Below are positions 52,422 through 61,050 of a stretch of DNA of 64,000 nucleotides, one piece after another (the stretch's first letter is position 1; each line of letters opens with the position of its first letter). Origin of the DNA: Streptomyces fradiae (GTDB taxonomy: Bacteria; Actinomycetota; Actinomycetes; Streptomycetales; Streptomycetaceae); contig NZ_CP065958.1 of the NCBI RefSeq assembly GCF_041270065.1, forward strand, positions 930,001-994,000, written 5' to 3'. Made by a program: the position numbers and the translations under genes. The notes under the pieces were generated by a model. The model did no database searches and was not told the origin of the DNA. It saw only the letters and a program-made list of their open reading frames with translations.

Positions 52422-53342
52422 CGGCGCGTCGGCGCGAACGGTGCGAGCGGCACGGCCGCGACGGACGCCGAGCCCGAACAGTCCGGTACCGAGCGCCGCC
52501 CCGGCCCCCACCAGGAGGCCGCCGGCGGCCTGCGCCGGACCGAAGGTGCCCTCGCCGACGAGCACGGCGGTCAGCGCGGCGGCCACCGGGATGGCACCGG
52601 TATAGAGAGTGGCGCGTTCCATACCGATCCGCTGGGCGCCCATGTAGAAGAGCACGAAACCGACGACGGTTGCGAGCGCCGCCTGCCACACCAACGCTGC
52701 GGCCTCCACACCCGTCGGCATCCGCAGTGCCGCCGTGCCGTCGACGGCGAACCCGAGGAGCGCCGCCTCGACGGCGCCGACCCCGCACACCACCGCCGTC
52801 AGGAGCTTGGGCCCGAGCAGCCGCAGCACCGGCACCGCGAGCACCGTGAAGCCCACCTCACCCGCGAGGGCCGCCGCCGACCAGCCGAGCCCGGCCAGGT
52901 CGGTGCGGCCCCAGCCCTGCACGGTGAAGGCCCCGGCGGCGACGAGCACCGCCCCGTACAGCACCGGCCTGGTCGGCCGCCGGCCCTCGGTGAGCGGCAC
53001 CAGGACGGCGACCACGACGGGCGCGCAGCCGACCAGGACGCCGGGGACGGCCGGCTCGGCGGTGCGCTCGGCGGCGAGGACCGCCAGGTTGAAGCCGACC
53101 ATGCCGACCGCCGCGAGCAGCGCGATCCGCAGCCACAGGCGCACGGTCAGGGCGCGCAGCGGCCGCAGCACGGCCCGGCCGCCGAGCAGCGGGAGCAGGA
53201 GCAGACAGGCGGCGCCGTAGCGCAGCGCCTGCCCGCCCGCGTACGGGTAGGAGCCGAGCAGGCTGTTGGCGGTGAAGGAGGCGCCGACGAGGGCGTAGGC
53301 GACGGTGACGAGGAGCACGCCGCGCAGGGAGTTCGCGTTCAT
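52125..53342 (-). CDS. EamA-family (DMT) transporter with an antisense extension
   Basis: The frame from ATG 53342 encodes ten hydrophobic segments of a drug/metabolite exporter (VAYALVGASFTANSLLG, then two EamA domains, ending LLVGAGAALGTGLFGLGVRRGRAARTV near residue 300). It then has no stop codon and continues for about 100 residues antisense through the hydrolase gene to 52125; these residues are charged, low-complexity and look non-native. TAGCGT 7 bp upstream of the ATG suggests a leaderless mRNA; an upstream ATG at 53399 is possible. Divergent from the MocR regulator, which probably controls it. Confidence 0.8.
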   Translation of the reverse strand: MNANSLRGVLLVTVAYALVGASFTANSLLGSYPYAGGQALRYGAACLLLLPLLGGRAVLRPLRALTVRLWLRIALLAAVGMVGFNLAVLAAERTAEPAVPGVLVGCAPVVVAVLVPLTEGRRPTRPVLYGAVLVAAGAFTVQGWGRTDLAGLGWSAAALAGEVGFTVLAVPVLRLLGPKLLTAVVCGVGAVEAALLGFAVDGTAALRMPTGVEAAALVWQAALATVVGFVLFYMGAQRIGMERATLYTGAIPVAAALTAVLVGEGTFGPAQAAGGLLVGAGAALGTGLFGLGVRRGRAARTVRADAPSGRGGGAAVQDDPGHQGGVVVHRHMTAAGQPDQPGTRDGLLGADALAAKQQPVAAAPGDRHGQRGDVLAEQHGAARREGLLEAGGRAQGQRLGDRRLG

Positions 53343-53489
53343 GGTGTCGACGCTAGGAACCGGAGCGGCTTCTTTTGAGGTCCACTTGTCGTACGTCATC
53401 GGGGACCACTTCTCGCGCTGGCCCGGGACACGGCGACCAGGCACGAAGGACGTCGGGACGACGGACGTCGGGACGAAGGGGGTACGGGG

Positions 53490-54902
53490 ATGCGCGGCCA
53501 ACCGGCCTGGGAGCTGCTGCTGCCCGCGGCGGCGGCTCCGGCGCGGCAGCGGGGGCGCTCGCTCCAGGAGGCGCTGCGGGAGGCCGTGCGCACGGGCCGG
53601 CTCGCGGTCGGGACGCGGCTGCCGTCGAGCCGGGCGCTCGCCGCCGACCTCGGGGTGTCCCGGGGCCTGGTGACGGAGGCGTACGAACAGCTCACGGCCG
53701 AGGGCTATCTGCGCAGCGACCGGGGGTCGGGCACCTGGGTGGGCGGGGCGGCGCGGGCCGCCGCGCCCGGTGTGCGGGACCTCGCGCCGCGCGCCCCGGG
53801 CGTACGCGTGGACTTCCGGCCCGGGACGCCGGACCTGTCGCTGTTCCCGCGGGCCGCGTGGGGCGCGGCGCAGCGGGCCGTCCTGTCCGAGCTGGCCCAT
53901 CGGAGGCTCGGCTACCCGGATCCGCGCGGTCTTCCCGAGTTGCGGGCGGCGGTCGCGGCGCTGCTCGCGCGCCGGCGCGGGGTGGTGGCGGATCCGGAGC
54001 GCCTGGTGGTGTGTTCGGGGGTGGCGCAGGCCGCCACGCTGCTCGGCCTTGCGCTACGCGCGCGTGGGCACGGCGCGGTGGGCGTGGAGGATCCGGGCAG
54101 CCCGGAGCACGGCCGGCTGTTCGCCGCGACCGGCCTGGACACGGTGTGGCTGCCGGTCGACGAGGAGGGTCTGGTGCCGGGGCGGCTGGCGGCGTCCGGG
54201 GTGCGGGCGGTGGTGGTGACGCCCTCGCACCAGTTCCCGTCCGGGATCTCCTACGCGGCCGGCCGGCGGGCCGAACTGCTCGACTGGGCCCGGTCGGTGG
54301 ACGGGTTCGTGTTCGAGGACGACTACGACGGGGACTTCCGCTACGACCGGGCGCCGGTCGGCGCGCTCCAGGGGCTCGATCCCGAGCGGGTGGTGTATAC
54401 GGGCTCGGTGAGCAAGTCCCTCGCGCCGGGGCTGCGTCTGGGCTGGCTGCTGCTGCCCGGCGAGCTGGTCGAGGAGGTCGTGGAGCGCAAGCGCACGATG
54501 GACCTCGGCAATCCGGTGATCGACCAGGCGGTGCTCGCCCGTTACGTGTCGGGCGGCGGCTACGACCGGCAGCTGCGGCGCTGCCAGCGGGCCTACCGGG
54601 AGCGCCGGGACGCCCTGGTGGCCGCCCTGGAGCGGCACTTCCCCGGCACGGTGACCAGCGGCATCGCGGCCGGTCTGCACGTCATCGCGCGCCTTCCCGC
54701 CGCGTACGGGCCGACGCCGGCCTTCCTCACGGCGGCGGAGGCGGCGGGGGTGGCCCTGCGGCCCCTGGAGGAGTACGGGACGGGGCGCCCGGCGGACGGG
54801 GCGGTACGGCTGGTGATCGGCTACGCGCATCTGACGCCGGCGGAGATCGGGCGCGGGGTGGCGCTGGTGGCGGCGGCCGGCCCGGGGGACGGCGTGGGCT
54901 GA
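53490..54902 (+). CDS. MocR/PdxR-type regulator (GntR helix-turn-helix fused to aminotransferase)
   Basis: 470-aa fusion. Residues about 25-85 form a GntR winged helix (LAADLGVSRGLVTEAYEQLTAEGYLRSDRGSGTWVGG, in pieces); residues about 120-465 form a fold-type I aminotransferase-like domain with Lys309 in SVSKSLAPGLRLGWLLLP as the Schiff-base residue and FEDDYDGDFRYD as the PLP-site Asp region. MocR proteins sense PLP or amino compounds and regulate divergent genes; here the EamA transporter is divergent. Confidence 0.92.
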   Translation: MRGQPAWELLLPAAAAPARQRGRSLQEALREAVRTGRLAVGTRLPSSRALAADLGVSRGLVTEAYEQLTAEGYLRSDRGSGTWVGGAARAAAPGVRDLAPRAPGVRVDFRPGTPDLSLFPRAAWGAAQRAVLSELAHRRLGYPDPRGLPELRAAVAALLARRRGVVADPERLVVCSGVAQAATLLGLALRARGHGAVGVEDPGSPEHGRLFAATGLDTVWLPVDEEGLVPGRLAASGVRAVVVTPSHQFPSGISYAAGRRAELLDWARSVDGFVFEDDYDGDFRYDRAPVGALQGLDPERVVYTGSVSKSLAPGLRLGWLLLPGELVEEVVERKRTMDLGNPVIDQAVLARYVSGGGYDRQLRRCQRAYRERRDALVAALERHFPGTVTSGIAAGLHVIARLPAAYGPTPAFLTAAEAAGVALRPLEEYGTGRPADGAVRLVIGYAHLTPAEIGRGVALVAAAGPGDGVG

Positions 54903-54922
54903 ACCTGCCTGCGGGGGCGGTG

Positions 54923-54986
54923 GGTTGTTCACGCCCTGGGTTGTTCACGCGGGGGGTTGTTCACGCGGGGGGTTGTTCACGCGGGG
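54923..54986. repeat. Four tandem 16-bp repeats with PHO-box-like cores upstream of phoD
   Basis: Units at 54923-54938 (diverged 3' part), 54939-54954, 54955-54970 and 54971-54986; the last three are identical GGTTGTTCACGCGGGG. Each contains GTTCACGCGGG (for example 54943-54953), which matches 10 of 11 positions of the actinobacterial PhoP direct-repeat unit (GKTCAYYYRSG type). Canonical PHO boxes have an 11-bp period; here it is 16 bp. The array ends about 118 bp before the phoD start. Confidence 0.85.
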
Positions 54987-55103
54987 TTCGGCTGGGCGCC
55001 GTTCCCGGGCGCTAGGCATGGGGCGCGGCACCGGGGCGCGGGCCTCGGAGCCGTACGTACGCGAGACGACGGTCCCGCTCCGCCCACCCCTTGGAGGCGT
55101 TCG

Positions 55104-56714
55104 ATGTCCCAGCCCACCCCCGGTCCGGCGGCCGGCGGCCCGGCGCCCGCCCGCCGTACCGTCCTGCGCGGTTCGCTCGCCGCTTCGGCAGCCGCCCTCA
55201 CCGTCGGCGGCGGCGCGTTCGCGAGCCCGGCGTTCGCCGTGTCGGGGCGTCCGTCGGCCGCGTGGGGCGTGCAGACCGGTGATGTCACCGCGCACGCGGG
55301 CCTGGTGTGGGTCCGCTCGGACCGGCCCGCCCGCATGATCGTGGAGACCTCGGCGAGCGAATCGTTCCGCCGGGTGCACCGGCACCACGGCCCGCTGCTC
55401 GGCCCGGGCACGGACTTCACCGGCACCACCGCGCTGCGCGGCCTGCCGGCCGGCGAGCAGATCCACTACCGGGTCACCCTCGCCGACCCGGACGACCCGC
55501 GCCGCACCGGCGAGCCGGTCACCGGCACCTTCCGCACCGCGCCCGAGCGGCGCCGGGACGGGGTGCGGTTCCTGTGGTCCGGTGACATCGCCGGGCAGGG
55601 CTGGGGCATCAACCCGGACATCGGCGGCTTCCGCGCGTACGAGGAGATGCGCCGGCTCGACCCGGACTTCTTCCTGTGCAGCGGCGACACCATCTACGCG
55701 GACGGGGTCATCCAGCCGTCCGTGACGCTGCCCGACGGGCGGATCTGGCGGAACGTGACGACGCCGGAGAAGTCCAAGGTCGCCGAGACGCTGGCCGAGT
55801 ACCGGGGCAACTTCCGCTACAACCTGCTCGACCACAACGTGCGGGCCTTCAACGCCCAGGTCCCGTCGATCGTGCAGTGGGACGACCACGAGGTGCGCAA
55901 CAACTGGTACCCGGGGCAGCTCCTCGACGACGTCCGCTACACGGAGAAGGACGCCGACGTCCTCGCCTCCCGTGCCTCGCGCGCCTTCGCCGAGTACTTC
56001 CCCGTCTCCACGCTGCACGCGCGCGTGGGCGAGACCCGCGCCGAGGGCCGGATGCACCGGGTGGTGCGCCACGGCCCCCTGCTCGACGTGTTCGTGCTGG
56101 ACATGCGCTCGTACCGCAACGCCAACTCGCCGGGCCGGCAGGCCGACGACACCACCGGCATCCTCGGCACCGAGCAGCTGGAATGGCTGAAGCGGGAGCT
56201 GTCCCGGTCCCGCGCGGTGTGGAAGGTGCTGGCCGCCGACATGCCGCTGGGCCTGGTCGTCACCGACGGCGCGACCGACTTCGAGGCCGTCGCCCAGGGC
56301 GACCCGGGCGCGCCGCTCGGCCGCGAGCTGCAGATCGCCGAGCTGCTGCGCTTCATCAAGCACCGGCGCATCACCGGCACCCTGTGGCTCACCGCCGACG
56401 TGCACTACACCTCGGCCCAGCACTACGTGCCCGAGCGCGCGGCCTTCAAGGACTTCGCCCCCTTCTGGGAGTTCGTCTCGGGCCCCCTGGCTGCGGGCGG
56501 CTTCCCGGCCAACCAGCTGGACGCCACCTTCGGCCCGGACCGCGTCTTCGTCCGCGCCCCGGACCGCGCGAACCTCTCGCCGATGGAGACCCCGCAGTAC
56601 TTCGGCGAGGTCGCCATCGACGGCGACAGCGGCGAACTGACGGTGCGTCTGCGGGCCGAGGGCGGTCTGGTGCTGTTCAGCCGGACGCTGCAGCCGGGGC
56701 GGGTGGGGCAGTAG
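55104..56714 (+). CDS. phoD: PhoD-family alkaline phosphatase, Tat-exported
   Basis: 536-aa secreted phosphodiesterase/phosphomonoesterase. The twin-arginine signal is ARRTVLRGSL (residues about 17-26), with a hydrophobic stretch ending near AFA. A PhoD_N domain (AWGVQTGDVTAHAGLVWVRS) precedes the catalytic PhoD domain: FLWSGDIAGQGWG, CSGDTIYADG, WDDHEVRNNW and ADVHYTSAQHY hold the metal-ligand Asp, Asn and His residues. GGAGG precedes the ATG. Fe3+ and Ca2+ are the known PhoD metals. The PHO-like repeats upstream indicate phosphate-starvation control by PhoP. Confidence 0.95.
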   Translation: MSQPTPGPAAGGPAPARRTVLRGSLAASAAALTVGGGAFASPAFAVSGRPSAAWGVQTGDVTAHAGLVWVRSDRPARMIVETSASESFRRVHRHHGPLLGPGTDFTGTTALRGLPAGEQIHYRVTLADPDDPRRTGEPVTGTFRTAPERRRDGVRFLWSGDIAGQGWGINPDIGGFRAYEEMRRLDPDFFLCSGDTIYADGVIQPSVTLPDGRIWRNVTTPEKSKVAETLAEYRGNFRYNLLDHNVRAFNAQVPSIVQWDDHEVRNNWYPGQLLDDVRYTEKDADVLASRASRAFAEYFPVSTLHARVGETRAEGRMHRVVRHGPLLDVFVLDMRSYRNANSPGRQADDTTGILGTEQLEWLKRELSRSRAVWKVLAADMPLGLVVTDGATDFEAVAQGDPGAPLGRELQIAELLRFIKHRRITGTLWLTADVHYTSAQHYVPERAAFKDFAPFWEFVSGPLAAGGFPANQLDATFGPDRVFVRAPDRANLSPMETPQYFGEVAIDGDSGELTVRLRAEGGLVLFSRTLQPGRVGQ

Positions 56715-56832
56715 GTCCCGGAATCGGGGCGGCGGAGCCTGAGGGTCCGGGCGTCGGCGGGGAACGAGTCCGGGCGCGGGGCCGCCTCCGCCGTCCGGGC
56801 GATTGTCAGTGGCGGGTCCTACGGTCTTTCAC

Positions 56833-58239
56833 ATGACGCGATCCGTACAGGCGCTGGCCTACGCACGCCCGTCCGCCCTCGAGCCCACCGGCTCCGGGCG
56901 GCTGCTCGGACTGGAGACCTCGGGGGGCCTCACGCCGCACGGCGCCGAGGCCCGGCCCCGGTTCTTCTCCGGGTTCCTCACCTCACCGCAGGTCGCCGCG
57001 CGCGGGCTGCTCGCCGTGGCCGACGTGGCGGCGGCGCGCTACTACCAGCGGATGAGACCGGGTTCGCTGGACCCGGTGGTGACGGGCAACGGGGACCGGC
57101 TGCGGTTCGAGTCGTTCTCGGGGTGCGGCGGGGTGTACGCGCGTCTGGACGTGCTGAGCGCGGGTCTCGACGGGGCGGAGACCGGGCACGGAACGACGAA
57201 CGTCGATGTGAACAACCCGCTGCGGGAGGCCCTGTCGCGGCTGACCGGCGGCGACCCGCTGCATCTGCGGGTCGGTCCCGAGGAGTTGGCGGTGACCACC
57301 CTGGACGGGCCGGTCGTCGAGAAGAAGGTGCCGCTGCCGGACCGCTGGCTGCGCGGCTTCGCCGAGGCCCAGGTCTCGTCCGCCGGTTTCGACCTGCGGG
57401 CCGAGCTGTCCGGGGCGGAGGCGGTGCGCTTCCTGCGTTCGCTGCCGCGCTCCCAGGCGCGCGGCCGGGGCCCCATGTGGGTGGTGCAGCAGGGCCGGAC
57501 GCTGCGTCCGACCACCCGCCCGGTGCCGGGCGCCGTCTGCCTCGCGGGCCCGGATCGACTGATCGCGCTGGAGCGGGTGCTGCGGCACGCGACGGCGCTG
57601 CGGGTGTACGGGCCGGTGCCGGACGGCGCGGCGGCCGCGCCGAGCGCCTGGGAGGTGGAGCTGCCGGGCATGCGGCTCACTCTCACCCTCTCCCCCGACC
57701 CGGCGCGCGGCTTCTCCGGCGAGGGCGGCGTCCTGGAGGCGCTGGCCACGGAGGAGGCGGCGCAGGACGCCGAGCTGGTCTCGGTGCTGCTCGCCTGGGA
57801 GCCGCGCATCGACCTCGCGGACCTGGCCGAGCAGTCGGGGCTGCCCGTGGACCGGGTGCGGGCGGCGCTGACCCGGCTCGGCACGGCCGGCCGGGTGGGT
57901 TACGACGTCGCCGAGGCGGCGTACTTCCACCGCGAGCTCCCCTACGACGCCGATCGCGCCGAGCGCCACAACCCGCGGCTGCTCTCCGCCCGGGCCCTGC
58001 TCGCGGAGGGCGCGGTCACGCTGGACGGCGAGCTCGCGACGGTGGCGTCCGGCGAGCGCCGCTATCAGGTACGGGAGACCGCGCACGGACGTCTGACCTG
58101 CACCTGTACCTGGTGGGCGGACTACCGGGGGCGGCGCGGCCCCTGCAAGCACGCGCTGGCGGTACGGATGGCACGACGCGGAGCGATGACGGTCGAGTCG
58201 GCGGGGACGGCCGAGGCGGTCGCGGAGGGCGCGCGATGA
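56833..58239 (+). CDS. SWIM zinc-finger protein
   Basis: 468-aa protein. The C-terminal SWIM motif has ligands Cys423, Cys425, Cys438 and His440 (CTCTWW...PCKHAL), the CxC-n12-CxH spacing of the family. The N-terminal 350 residues have no recognised catalytic site and include a helical stretch LADLAEQSGLPVDRVRAALTRLG that looks like a small helix-turn-helix. SWIM proteins are often nucleic-acid or protein adaptors. Its stop overlaps the next gene (ATGA), so the two are an operon unit. Confidence 0.88.
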   Translation: MTRSVQALAYARPSALEPTGSGRLLGLETSGGLTPHGAEARPRFFSGFLTSPQVAARGLLAVADVAAARYYQRMRPGSLDPVVTGNGDRLRFESFSGCGGVYARLDVLSAGLDGAETGHGTTNVDVNNPLREALSRLTGGDPLHLRVGPEELAVTTLDGPVVEKKVPLPDRWLRGFAEAQVSSAGFDLRAELSGAEAVRFLRSLPRSQARGRGPMWVVQQGRTLRPTTRPVPGAVCLAGPDRLIALERVLRHATALRVYGPVPDGAAAAPSAWEVELPGMRLTLTLSPDPARGFSGEGGVLEALATEEAAQDAELVSVLLAWEPRIDLADLAEQSGLPVDRVRAALTRLGTAGRVGYDVAEAAYFHRELPYDADRAERHNPRLLSARALLAEGAVTLDGELATVASGERRYQVRETAHGRLTCTCTWWADYRGRRGPCKHALAVRMARRGAMTVESAGTAEAVAEGAR

Positions 58240-60962
58240 CGACGGCGACGGACACGGGGACGGACAAGGGGACGGGGACCATGACGGGGACGACGGCCAT
58301 GACCACGGCCATGACCACGGTCGAGACCGCGACGGAAGCGCTGCTGACGGCGGTACGGGAGGGGCGGCACCGCGAGGTGCCCGCGCTCCTGGAACCCCTG
58401 GACGCCGCCGCGCGCAAGAAGGCGCTGCCGCGCCTGAAGGAGCTGCGCACCGAGGTGCGCGGCTGGGACTGGCAGCAGTGGAACGCGCAGACGGAGGCCC
58501 GCCGGGCGCTGAGGGTCGCGGGCGCCGGCTGCCACACGGGCGCGGCCGCGGCGGCGGCCTGGATCGCCTCGCGCGATCTGACCGGCTGGGGCCAGCACAC
58601 CGTGGACGGCGTCCTGGAGGTCCTGGCGGACCGGGACCCCGCGTGGCTCGGGGACGTGGCGGGCCGGCTCGCCGACCGCCCGGGCGTCGCCGACGACGAC
58701 TACCACCTGGTGCACACCCTGGTGCTGCGCTCCGGCCGTCCGGTGCCGACCACCGAGAGCTATCTGCGCGGCTGGACCCGGACGGTGACGGACCACCGGC
58801 TGGTGGCCCGGCTGCGCGAGGACCCGCAGACGCCGGTGCTGCTGCCGCACGTCCTGGCGCTGACCGAGACCCCGGACCGGCTGACCTGGTCGGTCGGACC
58901 GGACGCGCCCACGCACTGGCCGACGGCCCTGAAGACCCTCGCCGACGAGGGCGTGCTCGACCGCGCGGTCCTGGTCGACGGCTGCGTGTCCCGGCTGCTG
59001 CGCGGCGGCCGGGCCCGCGACCTGCGCTTCCCGCTGGCCCTGCTCCAGACCCTCGGCACCACGGACGAGGAGCGGCGGGCGCGGATCCCGGACTGGCTGG
59101 GCATGGCGGCGGACGGACCGTCCCCGGTGGCCGGCCACGCCCAGACCATCCTGACCGAGCTCGCGCTGGACGGCGGCCTCACGGTCACCGAGCTGGCGGA
59201 GATGTCGGGCTCGGTGCTGTTCCGCAGCGAGAAGAAGCTGGTACGGGCGCAGTTGACGCTGCTCGGCAAGGTGCTGCGAAGCGAGCCGGGCGCGGCGGCG
59301 GAGCTCCTTCCGGTGGTCACGGACGCCTTCGGGCACGAGGACACCTCCCTCCAGGAGCGGGCGCTCGCTCTGGTGGGCCGCCATCTGAAGCACGTGGACG
59401 AGTCCGCCCGGACGGAACTGTCCGGCGCCGTCGAGCTGTTGAGCCCGGTGCACCGGCAGGCCGCGGCCGAGCTCTTCGGCGTGGCCGCCGTGTCCGACGA
59501 CGCGCCGTACGAGGAGGTCCTGCCGCCCGCGCCGGAGCGCCGCCCGGTGGCGCCTCCGGCCGAGCTGGCGGAACTCGTGGAGGACCTGGTCTCCCTGGAG
59601 CGACGGCCGCACGACGTGGTGCCGGAGGAGTTCGAGCGGGCGCTTGACGGTCTCGTACGGCATGCGCACCGGGACCGTGAGGCGCTGCGGGCGGCGGTGC
59701 GGGAGGCGTTCGCGGGGGCGTACTGGCTGGAGGCGGGGAGTCGCCTCGGCGACGGTACGCGGGGCCTGACGGACATGCTCGCCACCGTGGTGGGCACCGC
59801 GCGGGTCACCCGCACCGATGCCGGCCACCGCCCGTCCTGTGCGCACGAGTCGCTGGCCTGGGTGCTCCAGTCGCGGGTTCGTGAGGCGGCCTGGCAGCTC
59901 GCCCAGGGCAAGCGCGTGCCGTTCCTGCTGGCCGCACCGAGCTGGCACACCGGGTCCATCGACGCACCCGTGCTGGTGGAGCGGCTGCGGGAGTACCGAG
60001 ACACTGGGGTGCAGCCCTTGCCCCTGGACCTGGCGCAGGCGCTGCTCCGGGTGCGGAAGGGCGGTCCGGCGGCGGCCGAGGCGGCAGTCGAGGCGGCGGC
60101 GCTCGGCACACGGGCGGGTGAGCGGCTCGCGGAGTGGCTGACGGCGGACGCCTCGCTCGCGCCCGGGGTGCGGCTGCAGTCCCGGAGCCGCGACAAGCGG
60201 GGCGGCCAGTGGTGGCTGGCAGACCGGGTGGTGCTCGCGGTGCGCGAGCGCCGCGTGATCCGTGAGGAGTTCCCGCCGGCGTTCCGATGGCTCGGCACCG
60301 AGCCGACCGAGTCCCCGCGCGGCTGCGGCTCGTACCACTGGTCCGGTCAGCGCTCCCTCTGGCCGGCCGTCCTCCCCGACGACCGGGAGACCCTGGCCGC
60401 CTGGTTGCTGCCCACTCTGGCCGGCGGAGTCGAGCGGGAGGAGCGCGGGGCGACCTGGGCGCTCACCGCCCTCGCCGAGTCCGACGGCCCCGTCGGCCCC
60501 GCCGTCCACCTGGCGCTCGCCGTCGGGCTCGGCTGCTTCCACGCCGAGGACCGGCTGACCGCCGTCGACGCGCTGCTCGTGCTGGCGTCGCGCGGCGAGC
60601 TGGACGCGGCGCTGCTCGGGGCGCGGCTCGCGGAGTTGCTGGCCGAGGGGTCGGTGAAGCCGAACCGGCTGGCGGACGCGGCTCGTACGGCGGCGGCGAC
60701 CGGGGCGTACGGGACGGTGCGCGACGTGCTGCTCGCGCTGCTGCCGTCGGTGCTCGGCGACGCGAAGCCGGCCCGCGGGAGCGGGGAGCTGCTCGCGGTG
60801 GCGGCGGAGTGCGCGGAGCGGGCCGGCGGGTCCGGGGAGGAGGTGCCGGGGCTCGCGGAGCTCGCGGCGCGCAAGGGCACGACGCAGCTGGTGACGCAGG
60901 CGCGCCGACTCGCGGTCGCGCTCGGTCAGCGGGCCGGTCAGACCCGATCGGAAAGTGCTTGA
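58236..60962 (+). CDS. DUF6493-family large protein, HEAT-like
   Basis: 908-aa protein coupled (ATGA) to the SWIM gene. After a Thr/Met-rich low-complexity start (four Met codons in the first about 26 residues, from 12-bp repeats, so the exact start is uncertain) come long helical repeats, e.g. LTDMLATVVGTARVTRTDAG and PVLVERLREYRDTGVQPLPLDLAQALLRVRKG, the DUF6493 signature region. No nuclease, ATPase or protease site is visible. In related genomes SWIM/DUF6493 pairs occur near MoxR AAA-ATPase and von Willebrand A genes, but none is present downstream here. Function unknown. Confidence 0.85.
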   Translation: MTTATDTGTDKGTGTMTGTTAMTTAMTTVETATEALLTAVREGRHREVPALLEPLDAAARKKALPRLKELRTEVRGWDWQQWNAQTEARRALRVAGAGCHTGAAAAAAWIASRDLTGWGQHTVDGVLEVLADRDPAWLGDVAGRLADRPGVADDDYHLVHTLVLRSGRPVPTTESYLRGWTRTVTDHRLVARLREDPQTPVLLPHVLALTETPDRLTWSVGPDAPTHWPTALKTLADEGVLDRAVLVDGCVSRLLRGGRARDLRFPLALLQTLGTTDEERRARIPDWLGMAADGPSPVAGHAQTILTELALDGGLTVTELAEMSGSVLFRSEKKLVRAQLTLLGKVLRSEPGAAAELLPVVTDAFGHEDTSLQERALALVGRHLKHVDESARTELSGAVELLSPVHRQAAAELFGVAAVSDDAPYEEVLPPAPERRPVAPPAELAELVEDLVSLERRPHDVVPEEFERALDGLVRHAHRDREALRAAVREAFAGAYWLEAGSRLGDGTRGLTDMLATVVGTARVTRTDAGHRPSCAHESLAWVLQSRVREAAWQLAQGKRVPFLLAAPSWHTGSIDAPVLVERLREYRDTGVQPLPLDLAQALLRVRKGGPAAAEAAVEAAALGTRAGERLAEWLTADASLAPGVRLQSRSRDKRGGQWWLADRVVLAVRERRVIREEFPPAFRWLGTEPTESPRGCGSYHWSGQRSLWPAVLPDDRETLAAWLLPTLAGGVEREERGATWALTALAESDGPVGPAVHLALAVGLGCFHAEDRLTAVDALLVLASRGELDAALLGARLAELLAEGSVKPNRLADAARTAAATGAYGTVRDVLLALLPSVLGDAKPARGSGELLAVAAECAERAGGSGEEVPGLAELAARKGTTQLVTQARRLAVALGQRAGQTRSESA

Positions 60963-61050
60963 AATCGCCACCAATGCCCCGGATCGGCGCTTAACCCGTC
61001 AGTCACAAGGCGTTCGTGATCACGCAACACCACTGGGTCACAGTGAGGTC

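Noticed and set aside
57123..58236. A long open frame upstream of and continuous with the DUF6493 gene
   Set aside because: It is antisense-free but out of frame with the clearly conserved SWIM protein and Arg/Gly-rich; it is a GC-bias artefact. The true start is at or just after 58236.
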